64,000 nucleotides of DNA, from contig JABYQQ010000005.1 of NCBI GenBank assembly GCA_022605405.1, positions 558,001 through 622,000 of the forward strand, read 5' to 3'. This DNA comes from Earliella scabrosa. Lineage: Eukaryota; Basidiomycota; Agaricomycetes; Polyporales; Polyporaceae. Below are positions 1 through 11,474 of the stretch, one piece after another (position 1 is the stretch's first letter; each line of letters starts with the position of its first letter). The notes below the pieces were generated by a model that saw only the letters and a list, made by a program, of their open reading frames with translations, made no database searches and was not told the origin of the DNA. The translations under genes were made by a program, and so were the position numbers.

Positions 1-1633
1 TCTATATCGGGAGTCGGATCTCGGGCGTCGTCAGGCTCCCCGGGTGTAGAAAGAGAAGGTTGCAATGAGGTCATGAGCCTCGCGAAGCTCAAGCCTGAGG
101 GCTCTGTAGAACAGAGAGAGTCGGGCGCCATGGTCTTGCTGGCCTCCTGGAGGTGTATGAGAAATCTTGATACTATGATGGCAGCGATACTGTGACGATA
201 CGTGGTTGAGGATCCAGGATCTACATGTATCCGTGAATGACTCACGGTTGAGATAGAGAAGTGATATTCCGCGCGGAATTCATTGGTACAGAAGTAGTCC
301 TGAACTTGGGGCAGTTCAGATACGGCGGAACAATGTGAAGGACACGCTGCATGAGCACGTACATAAAGTAAGTTGAAGATGAGATGCAGGGTGTTTCTGA
401 CTACTATGATTCTGGTTGTCCGTTAGCCGCGATCGCATATAATACCAATTGGGACAGTGGACTGACATAAAGTGGATAACACCTGGGCGTCATAACCATT
501 AGATCGGTGAGGCACTGAGGCATTTTCCCGTGCACTGACCATCTCGGAGAAGAATAGTAGAGAGCGAACGAGGCTGACCGAGCGACTGCATCTCGACACT
601 CGTCCTATGCGTGCGAATCCAGGTGATCAGAAGCACTAGAATGTCTGATACGATGAGAGATGTCCTGGAAGCTATGGTGACTGCAGTAGCGTTGAGCCAA
701 TAACATTCATGGCAAAGGTACTGCTAGATACGTACAGCTGAGACGTGTTAGTATCAGCGGATCTCAAGAACAAAAAGGACATTACATGGGCTCAAGAGCT
801 GGCGAAACCTTGGGAATTAGTGTACATACTTCATTGTTGAGCAGTACGGTGCTTCGGAGACCATAGGCGACCTGAATTCAAATAGGTGAGCTTTCAATAT
901 CTCCTTCGTCGCCAGGCATACACTTGCATAGTTGATAACAAGAGGTGCTATAGATAGGAGGAAGACTGGAAACGCGAGAAAGAAGGATTTTGAGCTCAGC
1001 GCATAAGCCCGTAGGGCAGAGAACACTGGTGATACACGATCAGACCGCAAACAAGACTAACAGCAAAGGTCACAGTGCTCACATGCCCATGGTAGGTATT
1101 CGAGAATGCCCGAGATGAGAGAGGTGTACATCATAGCTGCGCAACTAAAAACCGTCCGCGAATTGAGACGTTAAGGAGTTAGTCCAGTAAGAATCGATTG
1201 CCACACTGACCCCTTTCACCGTTGTCAGTGCCAGAGCACCTCATTAGTTAGTCTGTACTCACCCTAGCTGTAATAGATGCTGGCAGAGGTAACGGGAGGT
1301 TGATGATGGCCACGAATATTCCTAAATAACGATTTATGCCGAACAGAAACGAAGCTATTGTAGCCTTTCGTTTCCAATAAAGATTCACTTCGCGATCAAA
1401 GGTGATGGCATATTCGTAAAGCAGAAGAGCTGGTCCATCAACAAACAGGTCAGTAGTTCACGTAAAGGTGCATTAGATTAGTAGACTGACTTGCAACGGC
1501 AGCTTGGCAATACCATCCCGTTTGACTAGCTCAGTGAGCGTTCAGCAATTAGCGATACGCATTGATCTGGACTATAGACTCACACGGACTCCTGGCTTGC
1601 AATGATATGGGCTGTGTCTACTTCGTCGGACAT
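1..1633 (-). CDS. DUF6533 membrane protein, tandem copy 1 (3' end outside window)
   Basis: Multi-pass membrane protein of the DUF6533 family, which is expanded in Agaricomycetes; its function is unknown. The start at 1633 opens a 50-nt exon (MSDEVDTAHIIASQESV), followed by a 35-nt exon (1491-1525). A third exon carries the family signature YEYAITFDREVNLYWKRK and INRYLGIF. Later blocks are VFSALRAYALSSKS (about 1030-930), SLIVSDILVLLITWIRTHRT (about 660-600), and the C-terminal SRFLIHLQEAS (about 190-150). Frame continuity needs a 2-nt exon at 1211-1212 between introns of 66 and 50 nt. The intron at 872-927 starts with GCAAGT instead of GT. The last exon is still open at base 1, so the stop lies outside. 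Family call is secure; exact exon edges in the middle are inferred by alignment to the other copies. Confidence 0.8.
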
Positions 1634-2057
1634 ATTGCTGCGGCAGAGAGAATCGATGCGGGGTCGGTGCCGGTATGCGTGCGGGGTCGGTCCCGCGATC
1701 AAGAGTATTAGTAGTCGCACCGTCAAGCTCCGATGGGAACCACTGACTCCTGTGACTAGCGCTATGCCTTCGTGGCCACTAGGCTGTAGCAGTTCTGCCA
1801 TCTCGTTGGCTATGTTCAGCGCAAGGAATGACGGGCGTGTTCCAGGACCGACACCCAGTGGTCGAGAAAGGCGCCGCCGGCGAGTCGGACCAGACAGCTG
1901 ACGCCGACATGAGCTATTGACTAGGGAGACTTCAGTTACGGGAAACGGGAGGAAAGTTATTGACCCGCACGGTGCACGGAAAAAGGGAAGCCTAGGCGGG
2001 ACAACCGTTAGCTCCCAGCGTGCGGCGAAGAGCACCTAGCGCTCTGACAAAACAACC

Positions 2058-2091
2058 CGCCATCCACGTACAAACGCCATCCACGTACAAA
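2058..2091. repeat. 17-bp tandem duplication (2 copies)
   Basis: The unit CGCCATCCACGTACAAA occurs twice without a mismatch, head to tail. There is no third copy. A simple tandem duplication in non-coding sequence. Confidence 0.9.
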
Positions 2092-2307
2092 CTCCCTCAA
2101 GGACACTCAGAGCCGCATTTTATACCAGATCGACTGAATGAGTTATGGCCATGACACCGTGAGCCTGGAGTCATCATTAGTAAGTACTTAGTACTTCAAG
2201 TGAGTGGCAGCACGGCACTTCGCAGCCGAACGTAACCGCAGCTCGGACAGGGCAGAGAGAGGGATACGCAGAGGTTCATGCGATAAACACAGGATCGTCG
2301 TACCATC

Positions 2308-2331
2308 GCATTGTAGTGCTCGCTACAATGC
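2308..2331. repeat. Inverted repeat, 9-bp perfect stem with 6-nt loop
   Basis: GCATTGTAG and CTACAATGC flank a 6-nt loop. No T-run follows, so it is not a Pol III or bacterial-type terminator. It lies about 110 bp from a second palindrome (AAGTACT-T-AGTACTT, 2182-2196). Function unknown; possibly part of a decayed miniature element. Confidence 0.5.
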
Positions 2332-3271
2332 AATTGTACGTCCTCACCATTCTCTGGACCTTCCGATGTCGCGCAAGAAGACTGAGCAACATGCAATGTC
2401 CCCGGCGGCTGCACAGAAACTGAGGATGACTCGTTCGCTTCGCACCAGTCGGAAGGAAAGTCTTCATATACTTGCCTTCCCTTAGAGCGTAAACGTGAGA
2501 CAGATGACCGGAGCGCACTACCCGCAGTGCCCTCTTGTATCATGAGTGGCACAAACATGTGGACGCGCAGCTTGTCTAAGCGATGCGTTTACCAGTACAC
2601 CCGATGCTCGGTATGGATCAGCACACCGGCACAGATCTCAAAGATCCGATATATGAACATGAATTAGAAGATATTCTTCTCCACCCCTGGAATAAGAATA
2701 TATGAAGCGGCAGATAGAGCAACCAATAATAGCACACTATATGCACACATCAGCAGGACCCATCCTGTAGCACGTCGGCATGCGTCTGTTTGCAGGCTTT
2801 TCATGGGACTACAAAGCCCCTGTCTGTTACGTGTGATATATTACTCACTGTTGTTGTGGACCTGTCCGCCTCAACTTGGAACTGTAGTATGGGATTGAGG
2901 ATCCTCAGTTTGCGCCATCCTCAGGATAGAGACCGAGACGATTGGAAGCCGTTTGTAGGCCTGTAAGCAGTGCTATTCCAGCAAAAGCAGTTGTCTGCAG
3001 CAAAGTAATAGAAGTGGGCTTTCCATAGTCATGATTATGACTGTAATCATGGGTGAGGGGGGAGAGGGAGAGAGGGAGGTTCGGAGAGCGGGCTGAGCAC
3101 ACCGCCAATTCCCTGATTGGCGCGCATGTTGCTGAGAGCAAAGCTCTTGTGACAACGTGACAGAGGTGGCTATTATGATCACGAGCTCGATGTCGGTGAC
3201 TGATGCCACCCGAGCTGGTAACTTGCTAGCAGTGTCTTCCATTCGACTTCAGTATGTAGTACACTGACAGA

Positions 3272-5018
3272 TTATGCCTCCATGGCTGTGCCCGCCTGTG
3301 CCCCCTTGTCCTCGTTGGATAGTCGCTGACCTGGCACTGCCCATCTGCCTGGAAGCTCCTGAGCCATGCCTCTGTCCTGCCCATCCGAGGCTTGTTCGGT
3401 CCGACTCGATGCCGGCATCGAAGAGCCCACTGAACCTACAAACCCATTGAGATTCAGACTTCTGAGTGAAGCGAGCGATTCTTGGTGCTTCATGGACTCG
3501 TTGGCTTCCTGAAGTTCAATGAGGAACCTCGAGACGAGAACAGCCGTGAGACTGTTCCATTGCCCATCAGGCCTTCGTTGAGTTGGCGAGATGAACTGCG
3601 GAGAGCGGGATGACTCACGGCTCCGAAAGAATTGTGATACTACTTCCAGCGTTCTGCTGTGTCGCGTTACTTGCAATCTTGGTTTATGGGGTATGACGTG
3701 TGTCAGCCATGACTCACGAGTATGCCACATGAGGGGCAGACTCACCGAGAGCAGGCTGAACACGAGATGGAGGACATTGGTGATCATAAGCATTCTGTTC
3801 AGAGTTTCGTGGTCAGAACCAGTGACCGCTTACACTCAGTATAGTATCTCGCATACACGAAGTACTTAACACCTGAGCATTGCGCCGGGTGAGTGAGCAT
3901 AGTATGAGACGATGTGTAACAACTGACCATTGCGGAAGAGTATATCCGAGAGAGAGGCTCTCTGGCCCAGTGCTTTCATCTCTCTGCTATGTCTGTACGT
4001 TGCATTCCAGGTTACAGCGAGAACTAGGAGATCCGAGAGTATGAGACCGGTTCTAGATACGATAGTGACTGTTAGAGTTGTCAGTCAGTGCGGGCCTCGT
4101 CGGATAAAGGGGTGGACGCGTACAGCTGCTGCTTAGTCAGCCATGACATGAGTAAGAAGTCTGGAATACTGACGCGTTTTCGGTGACGGTAGTTAGGCTG
4201 TAGTTGAGACCACACTCATAATCATCGTTCAAGACGGTGGTGAACCCGAGGTCAACCTAATATTGAATTCAATGTTAGTCGCATAACTTTTGACCTCCGA
4301 CGAGAAGGAGCGACTTGCAAAATTTAACACGGGAGGAGCCAGAGAAAGGAGGAAGACTATAGATGCCAGGGACCAGCGTCTGGAGGTGAGTACAAACACC
4401 CTCAGTGCTGAGAACACTGCACGAGTACGATCGGTAAGTAGACCCCACAGATGCACTGTACGGTAACACGTACATGCCCATGGTAAATATTGTGTATAAT
4501 GGATTGCGGCTGTTGTATATTGCAGGGATGCACACCTGTCCCACCGCATGTGAGATTCGTCGAATTGTTACCGCTTTAATGTTGAACTGTCTTACGTCTG
4601 GTTCAAGAGAGAAACAGAAGCCTGTCAGTGCGTACTCAGCCATCAAGGAAAGGGCTTTTACTGTATCTGAGAGTGTTGCGGGTAGAGGTATTGGGCAGTT
4701 CATGACAGCACCAACTAGCGACAGATATCGGTTGATGCCAAATAGGATTGACGCCATCGAGAGCTTCCGGCTCCAAAAGAGATTCACTTCGAGGTCGAAG
4801 GTGACGGTGTACTCGTATGCCAGAAAAGCTGTTGTATGCACAAAACATCCTGTCAGGTTGGGAACTTGGATACCGGATGGTTAGACTGACCTGCACCGGC
4901 AACGGCGAAGTAGCAGCTGGATTGACTAGCGAACAGAGTCAAGCTTGCGCATGAGGATTCGTTATGTAACCTACAAGGATCCATATGAAGCAATGAGACC
5001 AGCTGCGTCGGTATCCAT
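3272..5018 (-). CDS. DUF6533 membrane protein, tandem copy 2
   Basis: Second member of the array. The start at 5018 (MDTDAAGLIASYGS) opens a short exon, followed by a 35-nt exon at 4891-4925. The DUF6533 core FLAYEYTVTFDLEVNLFW and SILFGINRYLSL follow; the core has DLEV where the siblings have DREV. Next come CASLQYTTAAIHYTQYLPWA, FSALRVFVLTSRRWSLAS, a loop block with GFTTVLNDDYECGLNYS, RTGLILSDLLVLAVTWNATY, and the tail SRFLIELQEANESMKHQESL ending at 3272. A 2-nt exon (4596-4597) lies between introns of 60 and 64 nt. The intron at 4257-4318 is GC-AG (GCAAGT...TAG, with a good branch site ACTAAC). All junctions checked are in frame, so the copy looks intact. Role unknown. Confidence 0.82.
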
Positions 5019-7165
5019 AGTAGATGCTAGTGAGTGAGCCGTGGCACAGAAGTGGAACCCGCATCCCTCGAGATTTAAGTACTCGGACAAAGAATGAGAT
5101 GTGGATCTTGTGTACGGTTCACACCTACCTCCGGTAATCTTGTAACCGTCTTCGAGTCGTGTACTTACTCGTAGATCTGATGGGGTGTTCACACCCATGA
5201 CACTTGTGAACAGCCTGTGATCTCGCCTAACGACGAAGCATGACACAACATCATCCAGTACAGCATCGTGTGAATTGGGTGCACATGGAACACGCGTTGA
5301 CGTCTCGAGTGGCTTTGGCCGCTCGGACGAGAACATGTGAGATCCCTCAGTCTGAGCTCAAGTACCTGCATGGTCGTCAACCCAATTATACCTGCGCAAG
5401 GGAGATACTCGCCAGCCATGATCTCAAGTTCTCAACCTAACTTGGTAGCACCTCCCGAGCCTGAGAATTCCCGTAGCATGACGCCATAGACATGATGACT
5501 CCTGCAGAAACATCGGGGGTAAGCAACTTATAGAGTTCCGACTCCCAAGATCAGATCGCCTACTGAATAGCGTGGATGACAGCACTGGCAGTGGCCTGAT
5601 ACACAGCTTTAAGTTGATGACATCGCCTCCTCGGAGAGATGCTCTCAGCATATAGTCAAATTCCTCCTCCAGACCAGAGGATATCTCGCCATTGTGTCGT
5701 GCATCGAACATTCTAGCCTACAGCTTGCTGGTATGTGTATACCGCAGTGCCCGGCCGTCGTCGGAAAAAACGTGTAGAGAAGAGGGAAGTCAGAGATATG
5801 ACTTTGTCACAATCTTGTGAACAGCATTCGTGACGCGTCACAGACGGCGCTTGGAACAATTTGTACGATTTATCCACCATCACAACCCACTCAAAACTTA
5901 CGTACCCTGGCAGTACGTTCGGCGAGGTGAGCTCGGAACGTTCAGAACTACGAGTCAATACTGAGATCATATACATGCACTGTTTCAGTACAAATACGCT
6001 ACATCAGCCTGAGATCGGTCGTTTCCACTATCCACTGAATTTGCCCATCGTACCGAAGCCCCCACCCCAAAGATGGATCCGATATTCGGAGGGTTGCACT
6101 GTGAGATGTACGTTGGTACCGCTCTTCTGTCCTATCCTATTCTATGACCTGTGGTCATGCAGAGCCTCGACTCGTACTACAGAGTCTGATCGGAAGGGCA
6201 GAAACTCTTACGATTGCAGGCTCAATCATTGATGCGTCTCCAAGTTCAGTTGATGCGCGACCCACAAGCAGTGTGCGGAAATAGGATTGCAGATAGCAAC
6301 CGCCCGTGCTCCGAGTCGCCGAGGGTTCTCGATCTGTCATGCGGGCGTCCAGTGTCCACAGCCTCCTTGTCTCGATGCCCTTCGATGGAGCGCCGTCCGA
6401 CCCTCCTTCTCTTCCATCCCCCTGTCACCAATGGGTAGGTACGCCTCGATCAAATTCTGTCTGTCATCAAACAGCGCCTCGAGCTTGAGACTCTGAACTT
6501 TGACTTTAGCGCGCCTCCTTGCCACTGGCCAGTGAAGCTGATCAATCGGCCCACTGGTTGTCGCTCGCGTCTCCCTCGCACACATGGGCCGTGGGCGTGT
6601 TTAGGGTGAGCGTCGACTCCACCGCCCAGGCAACATGCCCAGCGGCCGCTCGTTGTTTCCCCAAAAATTGGTCCTGATCTATGAAATGCAGTCGATGCGC
6701 TCTCACAGGCCGGACAACTGCATGCATCTCCGCGGCTAAGTGTACTTTGGGGTGAGGCATACACGCCGCTCTGCAGAATGCCTCTTGACTTCGGCGAGGG
6801 TGAAATGACTGGCCTTGTACAATGTTGTAAGCTCATGCTTGCGACTGGGAAGACATGCTGTCCGAACGTTGCAAACGCCCTTGAATTATGAAACCGAAGA
6901 ATGCCCCTGTGGAATAACTAACACTGACACTATTTCTGCTGATTTGTTGGCAGTGCAAGTACCCAGACGGAGCGCGGGCGTGTACAGATTTGTCCGCGCT
7001 CCTGGTGGAGCATTTATCACAGATCACGGTCCTAGTGTATACCAAGGATATATCAATTCAATGTGAGGTTCCGGCCTCAATTTGAGGGGTACAACATAGA
7101 CACATCCAAGGGACTATAATTCTGCATTCGAGAGAGGTTATCGACTGACTCGGATCTGACGCCAA
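5019..7165. other. Gene-poor stretch between DUF6533 copies 2 and 3
   Basis: About 2.1 kb without a recognisable gene. The best open frames are short, overlap on both strands and show no known motif (for example minus 5424-5711 and the GC-richer 6155-6836 block, which is open in several frames). Treated as non-coding or as decayed gene remnants. Confidence 0.45.
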
Positions 7166-8869
7166 TCACGGAATAGCCTGTAAAGCCGTGCCTTGCTCAT
7201 CCATGCCCTCCGTATCCTCCGTGTGATCACAGTTTTCAGGTGTCTCAACGGGTGCAGGTAGGACACAGCTTATCGAGCCAATGAATAGGTTCGAGTTCAG
7301 AGTCCCAACTGAGGAGCCATGTTCCGTGCCGGTATGATTCGCTTCCTGCAGTTCCAACAGAAATCTTGATATGAGTATCGCGGTGATGCTGTCTCGGCCG
7401 TCGTCATTCTAGGATATACTAGGGCACGGTTGTTGAGCAAAGATGAGCTTACGGATCTCCGAGAAGCACGACGAGGCTTGTAGATTGTACGATCTCGTTA
7501 CTGCTGGTTATCTTCAGGGAATATTTGTCGGCACTTCAACAGGTTATAGTGACAGTAGAGCTCACCGATCGCAAGGAAAAGCTAGGATGGAGTATGTTCA
7601 TGATGATGAGAACCCTATATCGCACTCAGTAAACAGTGGACTCGGAGAGGCCGCGAACAGGTGGACTCACACAAAGTAGAGTATGCCTATGCATCGATAG
7701 GGGTCCACAGTGAGCCTGTGGAGCAGGACGAGATGAATATGCTCTCACCGTTCCTCAAGAGAACAGCTGTTACAGAAGTACGTTGACCGAGGGTCGCAAG
7801 ATCTCTGCTAGCTCTATAAGTCGCAATCCAGGTGATTATGAGGAGCAGAACATCAGAGACAATGACGAAACTCCTTGTGATTACGGTGACTAGTACAGGG
7901 AGTGTTAGATATTCTGTAATGCCCTAAACAAGGAAGAATGGATACCGCTGTCCCGCAGTATATCATACATAGGTGAGTCAGTGGTCACCAAAGTGGAGGT
8001 ATCATGACATACATATGTATGGTTTCGACTGAAATGTCATAAGTCAGACTGCATCCGCTCGCATCGTTCACGACCCTGCTGTATCCGATACGAACCTGCG
8101 GTGAGAGCGCAAATGAGCTTGTCAACACCACCGCAAGCAAGCAGATACACACCGCGTTGGAAATAATGGGCGCGCCGGCAAGTACGAAGACAACACAGAC
8201 CAGCGAGACCCCGCCTCCTATTGGACGGAGGACGTATGCCCTCAGTCCTGAGAATACTATTGAAACCAGCTGCCGCTCAGTGCGCCGCGGAGGAGGACGG
8301 AATGTGCTCATGCTCACTAGCCCAAGGAATGTACTGCAGGAGTTGTGGGATGGACCGTAGGTATTGTAAGGCCGCACAACTGTGAGCTTGTCAGGGCGAA
8401 TATGAGTATCAAGTTCATATTGCTTGCTCTTACCCCTGCGACATTTACCACATTGTTAGCCAGTATCGACTGAGAGCAGGTCCAAATCCTCACCGATCTT
8501 GTGACGGTTGGGATTGGATAATGTATATTGACTACAACGACCATCAATGGGAGGACCCGGTTCACCCAGAAGAGAATGGAAGCCATGGTCAATTTGCGTT
8601 TCCAGAAGGCATGAACCTCCCGATCAAAGGTGATGACCCATTCGTATATCAGCAGCGCTTGGATGGTTAAGATCCAAGAATCAGTCGATACAGGGAACGA
8701 GCAGATATGCACAACAACTAACCGACTCCTACCACCCAAAAGTAAGACTCAGTATCTCTGTAAGATCACGACAGTCAACCGTCATGATGCGATTTTGCGC
8801 GAGGAGAGGCACTCACAAGATCTTGAAGTACGTAGTTGGGGGCGCCGACGAATACAACCTGTTGTCCAT
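7166..8869 (-). CDS. DUF6533 membrane protein, tandem copy 3 (divergent)
   Basis: Third member. The start at 8869 (MDNRLYSSAPPTTYFKI) is less like the MSxD-type N termini of its siblings, but it gives the same phase-2 first exon and joins a 35-nt exon at 8723-8757. The core is LLIYEWVITFDREVHAFWKR and ILFWVNRVLPLM. Then come CAALQYLRSIPQLLQYIPWA, FSGLRAYVL (about 8250), VLLLIITWIATYRASRD (about 7850), and the tail SRFLLELQEANHTGTEHGSS ending at 7166. A 2-nt exon (8434-8435, GG) sits between introns of 54 and 58 nt. Here the intron after IISNA uses a normal GT donor (GTGTGT). This is the most diverged copy; splice sites near exon 1 are less certain. Function unknown. Confidence 0.72.
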
Positions 8870-9718
8870 ATCGCTGGAGGAGATGCAGAGATATGATAGC
8901 CTCAGAATGGGGGCCAAGATAACCGCAGACTCGGAGCTATTGAGGGTGGGTAACGTCAAACGAAGGAACTATCAGTCCATTCCTCACTTAAGGTGCCCAC
9001 GAGCGTCAGCACAGTGGTCAATGGGGGAACCGTCATTTGAACGTAGGCAAGACACTACCATCTATTGACCGGAAATTATGATCACGTTAGGTTAAGGTAT
9101 CGGAAGACCGAACATTGACGTGATTCCATGTACCTGCTGACTCACACCACGCCTGTAATGTACCGGTATGGGGTGTCCTGACTCGAAAGCGCGTCCGGTT
9201 CGTATCGGTGCGGCAGCCTGAGGAATATGACTGAGGACGTGATTGTAGGCGAAACGGGATATTCGACATCGATGTCCGAGGTAGTCGCTTGTTGACAGGA
9301 GTCCTTTGAACAAGTAGTCCTCACGATACGCCGCATCATATGGGGGAGGATCAGATCGACAAGCCTAGAATTTGAAACGCGCTGAACGATCTTGATATGG
9401 CAATTGACTAGGACTCACTGGACTATAGTATTCCACCGAGGGCGTGGATCGCGCCAAACGATGTATGACAGGTCCGTCTCCTTCGGAAGTCTGGAACGCG
9501 TGGACGAGTGCTAGTGAACGCTCTGCACTGATCGAAGGGAGGCATGAACGGGTTGGTATAAGGTGTAGGACGAGCGGGTGACGTAGGAGACGTCTCTATA
9601 TAGATCACAAAATGACTAATATCTAGTGCGAAGATTCTGTATCAAAACAGAAAACATAATGGGCGGAACCTTGCAATATTGTCACGTACCTATGTCTGAG
9701 AACAGGACTCCCTCATCG
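8870..9718. other. Intergenic stretch between DUF6533 copies 3 and 4
   Basis: About 0.85 kb. Three overlapping minus-strand open frames at 9087-9339 show no family motif. Nothing else was seen. It must contain the promoter of copy 3 and the 3' untranslated region of copy 4. Confidence 0.5.
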
Positions 9719-11474
9719 TCACCCGACGGAAGCACTGCCAACCGTGGTTTCCGTGTCGGCACTCTGGTCGACCACTTCATCCTGGTAGCCGAGAGACTCG
9801 ATCTCGGCAGCCAGACCGGGTATAGGAAGGGAGGCCGCGATCGAGCCTATAGCCCCGTTGAACTGAAGGCTCCCAACGGCGGAAAGGGACTCTCGATGCA
9901 TCGTGGCGTGGTTCGCTTCTTGAAGCGTCAATAGGAACCTCGATACGAGGAGCGCCGTGATGCTATAATGACAAGTCACGGTCAAACAATCGAGGAAGCG
10001 GTGAGACAAGTGCAAACAGTCATGGGCGTCCAGGGGGGTGATAAGAAACATAGGTAGGTGGGACTCACGGTTCTACCAAAAATATGACGCTGCTCGCGAA
10101 TTGCCCGGCGGCCTTGTTGGTGAATGCCTCAACAAAGAGAGTTGGTCGCGCTCGGGTGCATATGCCTTGGATCACACGGAACAGAAACTCACCGACATAA
10201 GGGTGAGGATGAGATGAAGAGAATTCAAAAATAGCAGAACCCTACCGGCACCGTAACATGAACACCCACTCAAATAGAGAGACAATTCGAACGTACCAGA
10301 AGTATACAAGACCTAAGCGGTTTTGTCGGAGAACCGTGTTCCAGCGCAAATCAGCAGAGGTGGGGGGCGTAGGAGGCATGAACTCACCCTCTCGGAAAAG
10401 CACTGCCGAGAGCGAAGTACGCTGGCCGAGGTTCTCAATCTCTCTACTGTTCCGATATGTTGTATTCCAGGTGATCGCGACTACCACGATGTCAGCGGCG
10501 ATGAGGGAGCCCCTACTGACTACAGCAACTGCTCGTTCACAAGGTCAGCAATCCAAATCTAAATGCGTAATGCTGCGAGCTTACGGCTAGCCCAAGAGAG
10601 CGTCAGGGCAAGAAAGAAGGAGGTTGGTACGAACTCACATGTGCGTGGTAGATGGCGACCACTGGGAGGTGACGGCGCACTCTACATCATCGTAAACCAC
10701 AGACAAATACCCAAGACTGGCCTAGACATCAACACATTAGTATATCGGGTATGTGCGATGAGGTGGGAAAGGAGCCACTTGCAAAGTTGACGACGGGAGA
10801 TGTGATCGAGAGGGAAAATACCAGAAGTGCCAATATCCAAGCCCGGGACCGTAGGACATATGCTCTGAGAGAAGAAAACACTACCCATATGTGAATACGG
10901 TTGCAGGAAGTAGGAGCACACGGTATACATAGCATGCGCTAACTCACTTGCCCATGGAAGATACTGGAGCATACCGAGAATCGCGGGTATGTACTGTAAC
11001 ACTTTGCACCTGTGTGCGTCTTGGTGAGATTCTTGGGGACGTTGCGCCGCGCCCCACTCACTCCTGTATCCGAGGTCAGTGAGCGTTCAGAGGAAGACTT
11101 TCGAGAACTGGGCTTACCAGAAACGAAATGTTCGGGACACTATACGGGAGGTTGATGATGGTGACAGCTAGTGGCAAATATCGGTTGATACCAAACAGAA
11201 TCGACGCCAATGTGATCTTCTGCCGCCAGAACAGATGCACCTCACGATCAAAGGTAATCATGTACTCGTATGCAAGTAGACCTAGAACATGTACGGACAA
11301 TGGCATGAAGAGAGCGCAATCGGTGGGCTTACCTGCGGAGACGGTTTGAAAGTACGTCACCAGCTGACTGTATGCAAAGGCAGTTCCGCTTCAGTAAAGA
11401 TCGTTGGCGCAGCTGGAGACTCACAGGCTCTCATAGGCAGCGACGACTTGAGAGAGGTCTGGGCCGTCAGACAT
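9719..11474 (-). CDS. DUF6533 membrane protein, tandem copy 4
   Basis: Fourth member and the clearest of the array. Exon 1 starts at 11474 (MSDGPDLSQVVAAYES); exon 2 is the 35-nt exon 11333-11367 (LQLVTYFQTVSA). Exon 3 gives LLAYEYMITFDREVHLFWRQ and SILFGINRYLPLAVTIINLP. Then a 2-nt exon (11062-11063, GA) between introns of 52 and 54 nt, CKVLQYIPAILGMLQYLPWA, and FSSLRAYVLRSRAWILALLV. A GC-AG intron at 10722-10782 (GCAAGT donor, ACTAAT branch site) leads to SLGYLSVVYDDVECAVTSQW. Then VVVAITWNTTYRNSREIENL (about 10470) and the tail SRFLLTLQEANHATMHRESL, with the stop at 9719. Every junction tested keeps frame. Role unknown; about seven hydrophobic segments suggest a plasma-membrane or endomembrane protein. 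Confidence 0.83.

Larger units (their letters stand above)
1634..3271. other. Intergenic stretch between DUF6533 copies 1 and 2
   Basis: No convincing gene. Open frames on both strands here have no recognisable motif and overlap each other. It holds an exact 17-bp direct duplication (2058-2091), a 15-bp palindrome (2182-2196), a 9-bp-stem hairpin (2308-2331), and a purine-rich run near 3050-3085. These could be remains of a small mobile element, but no terminal repeats or target duplication were found. Confidence 0.5.

Noticed and set aside
6155..6836. Block of overlapping frames on both strands
   Set aside because: Open in up to four frames at once because of higher GC; no motif or splice-linked continuation could be found.
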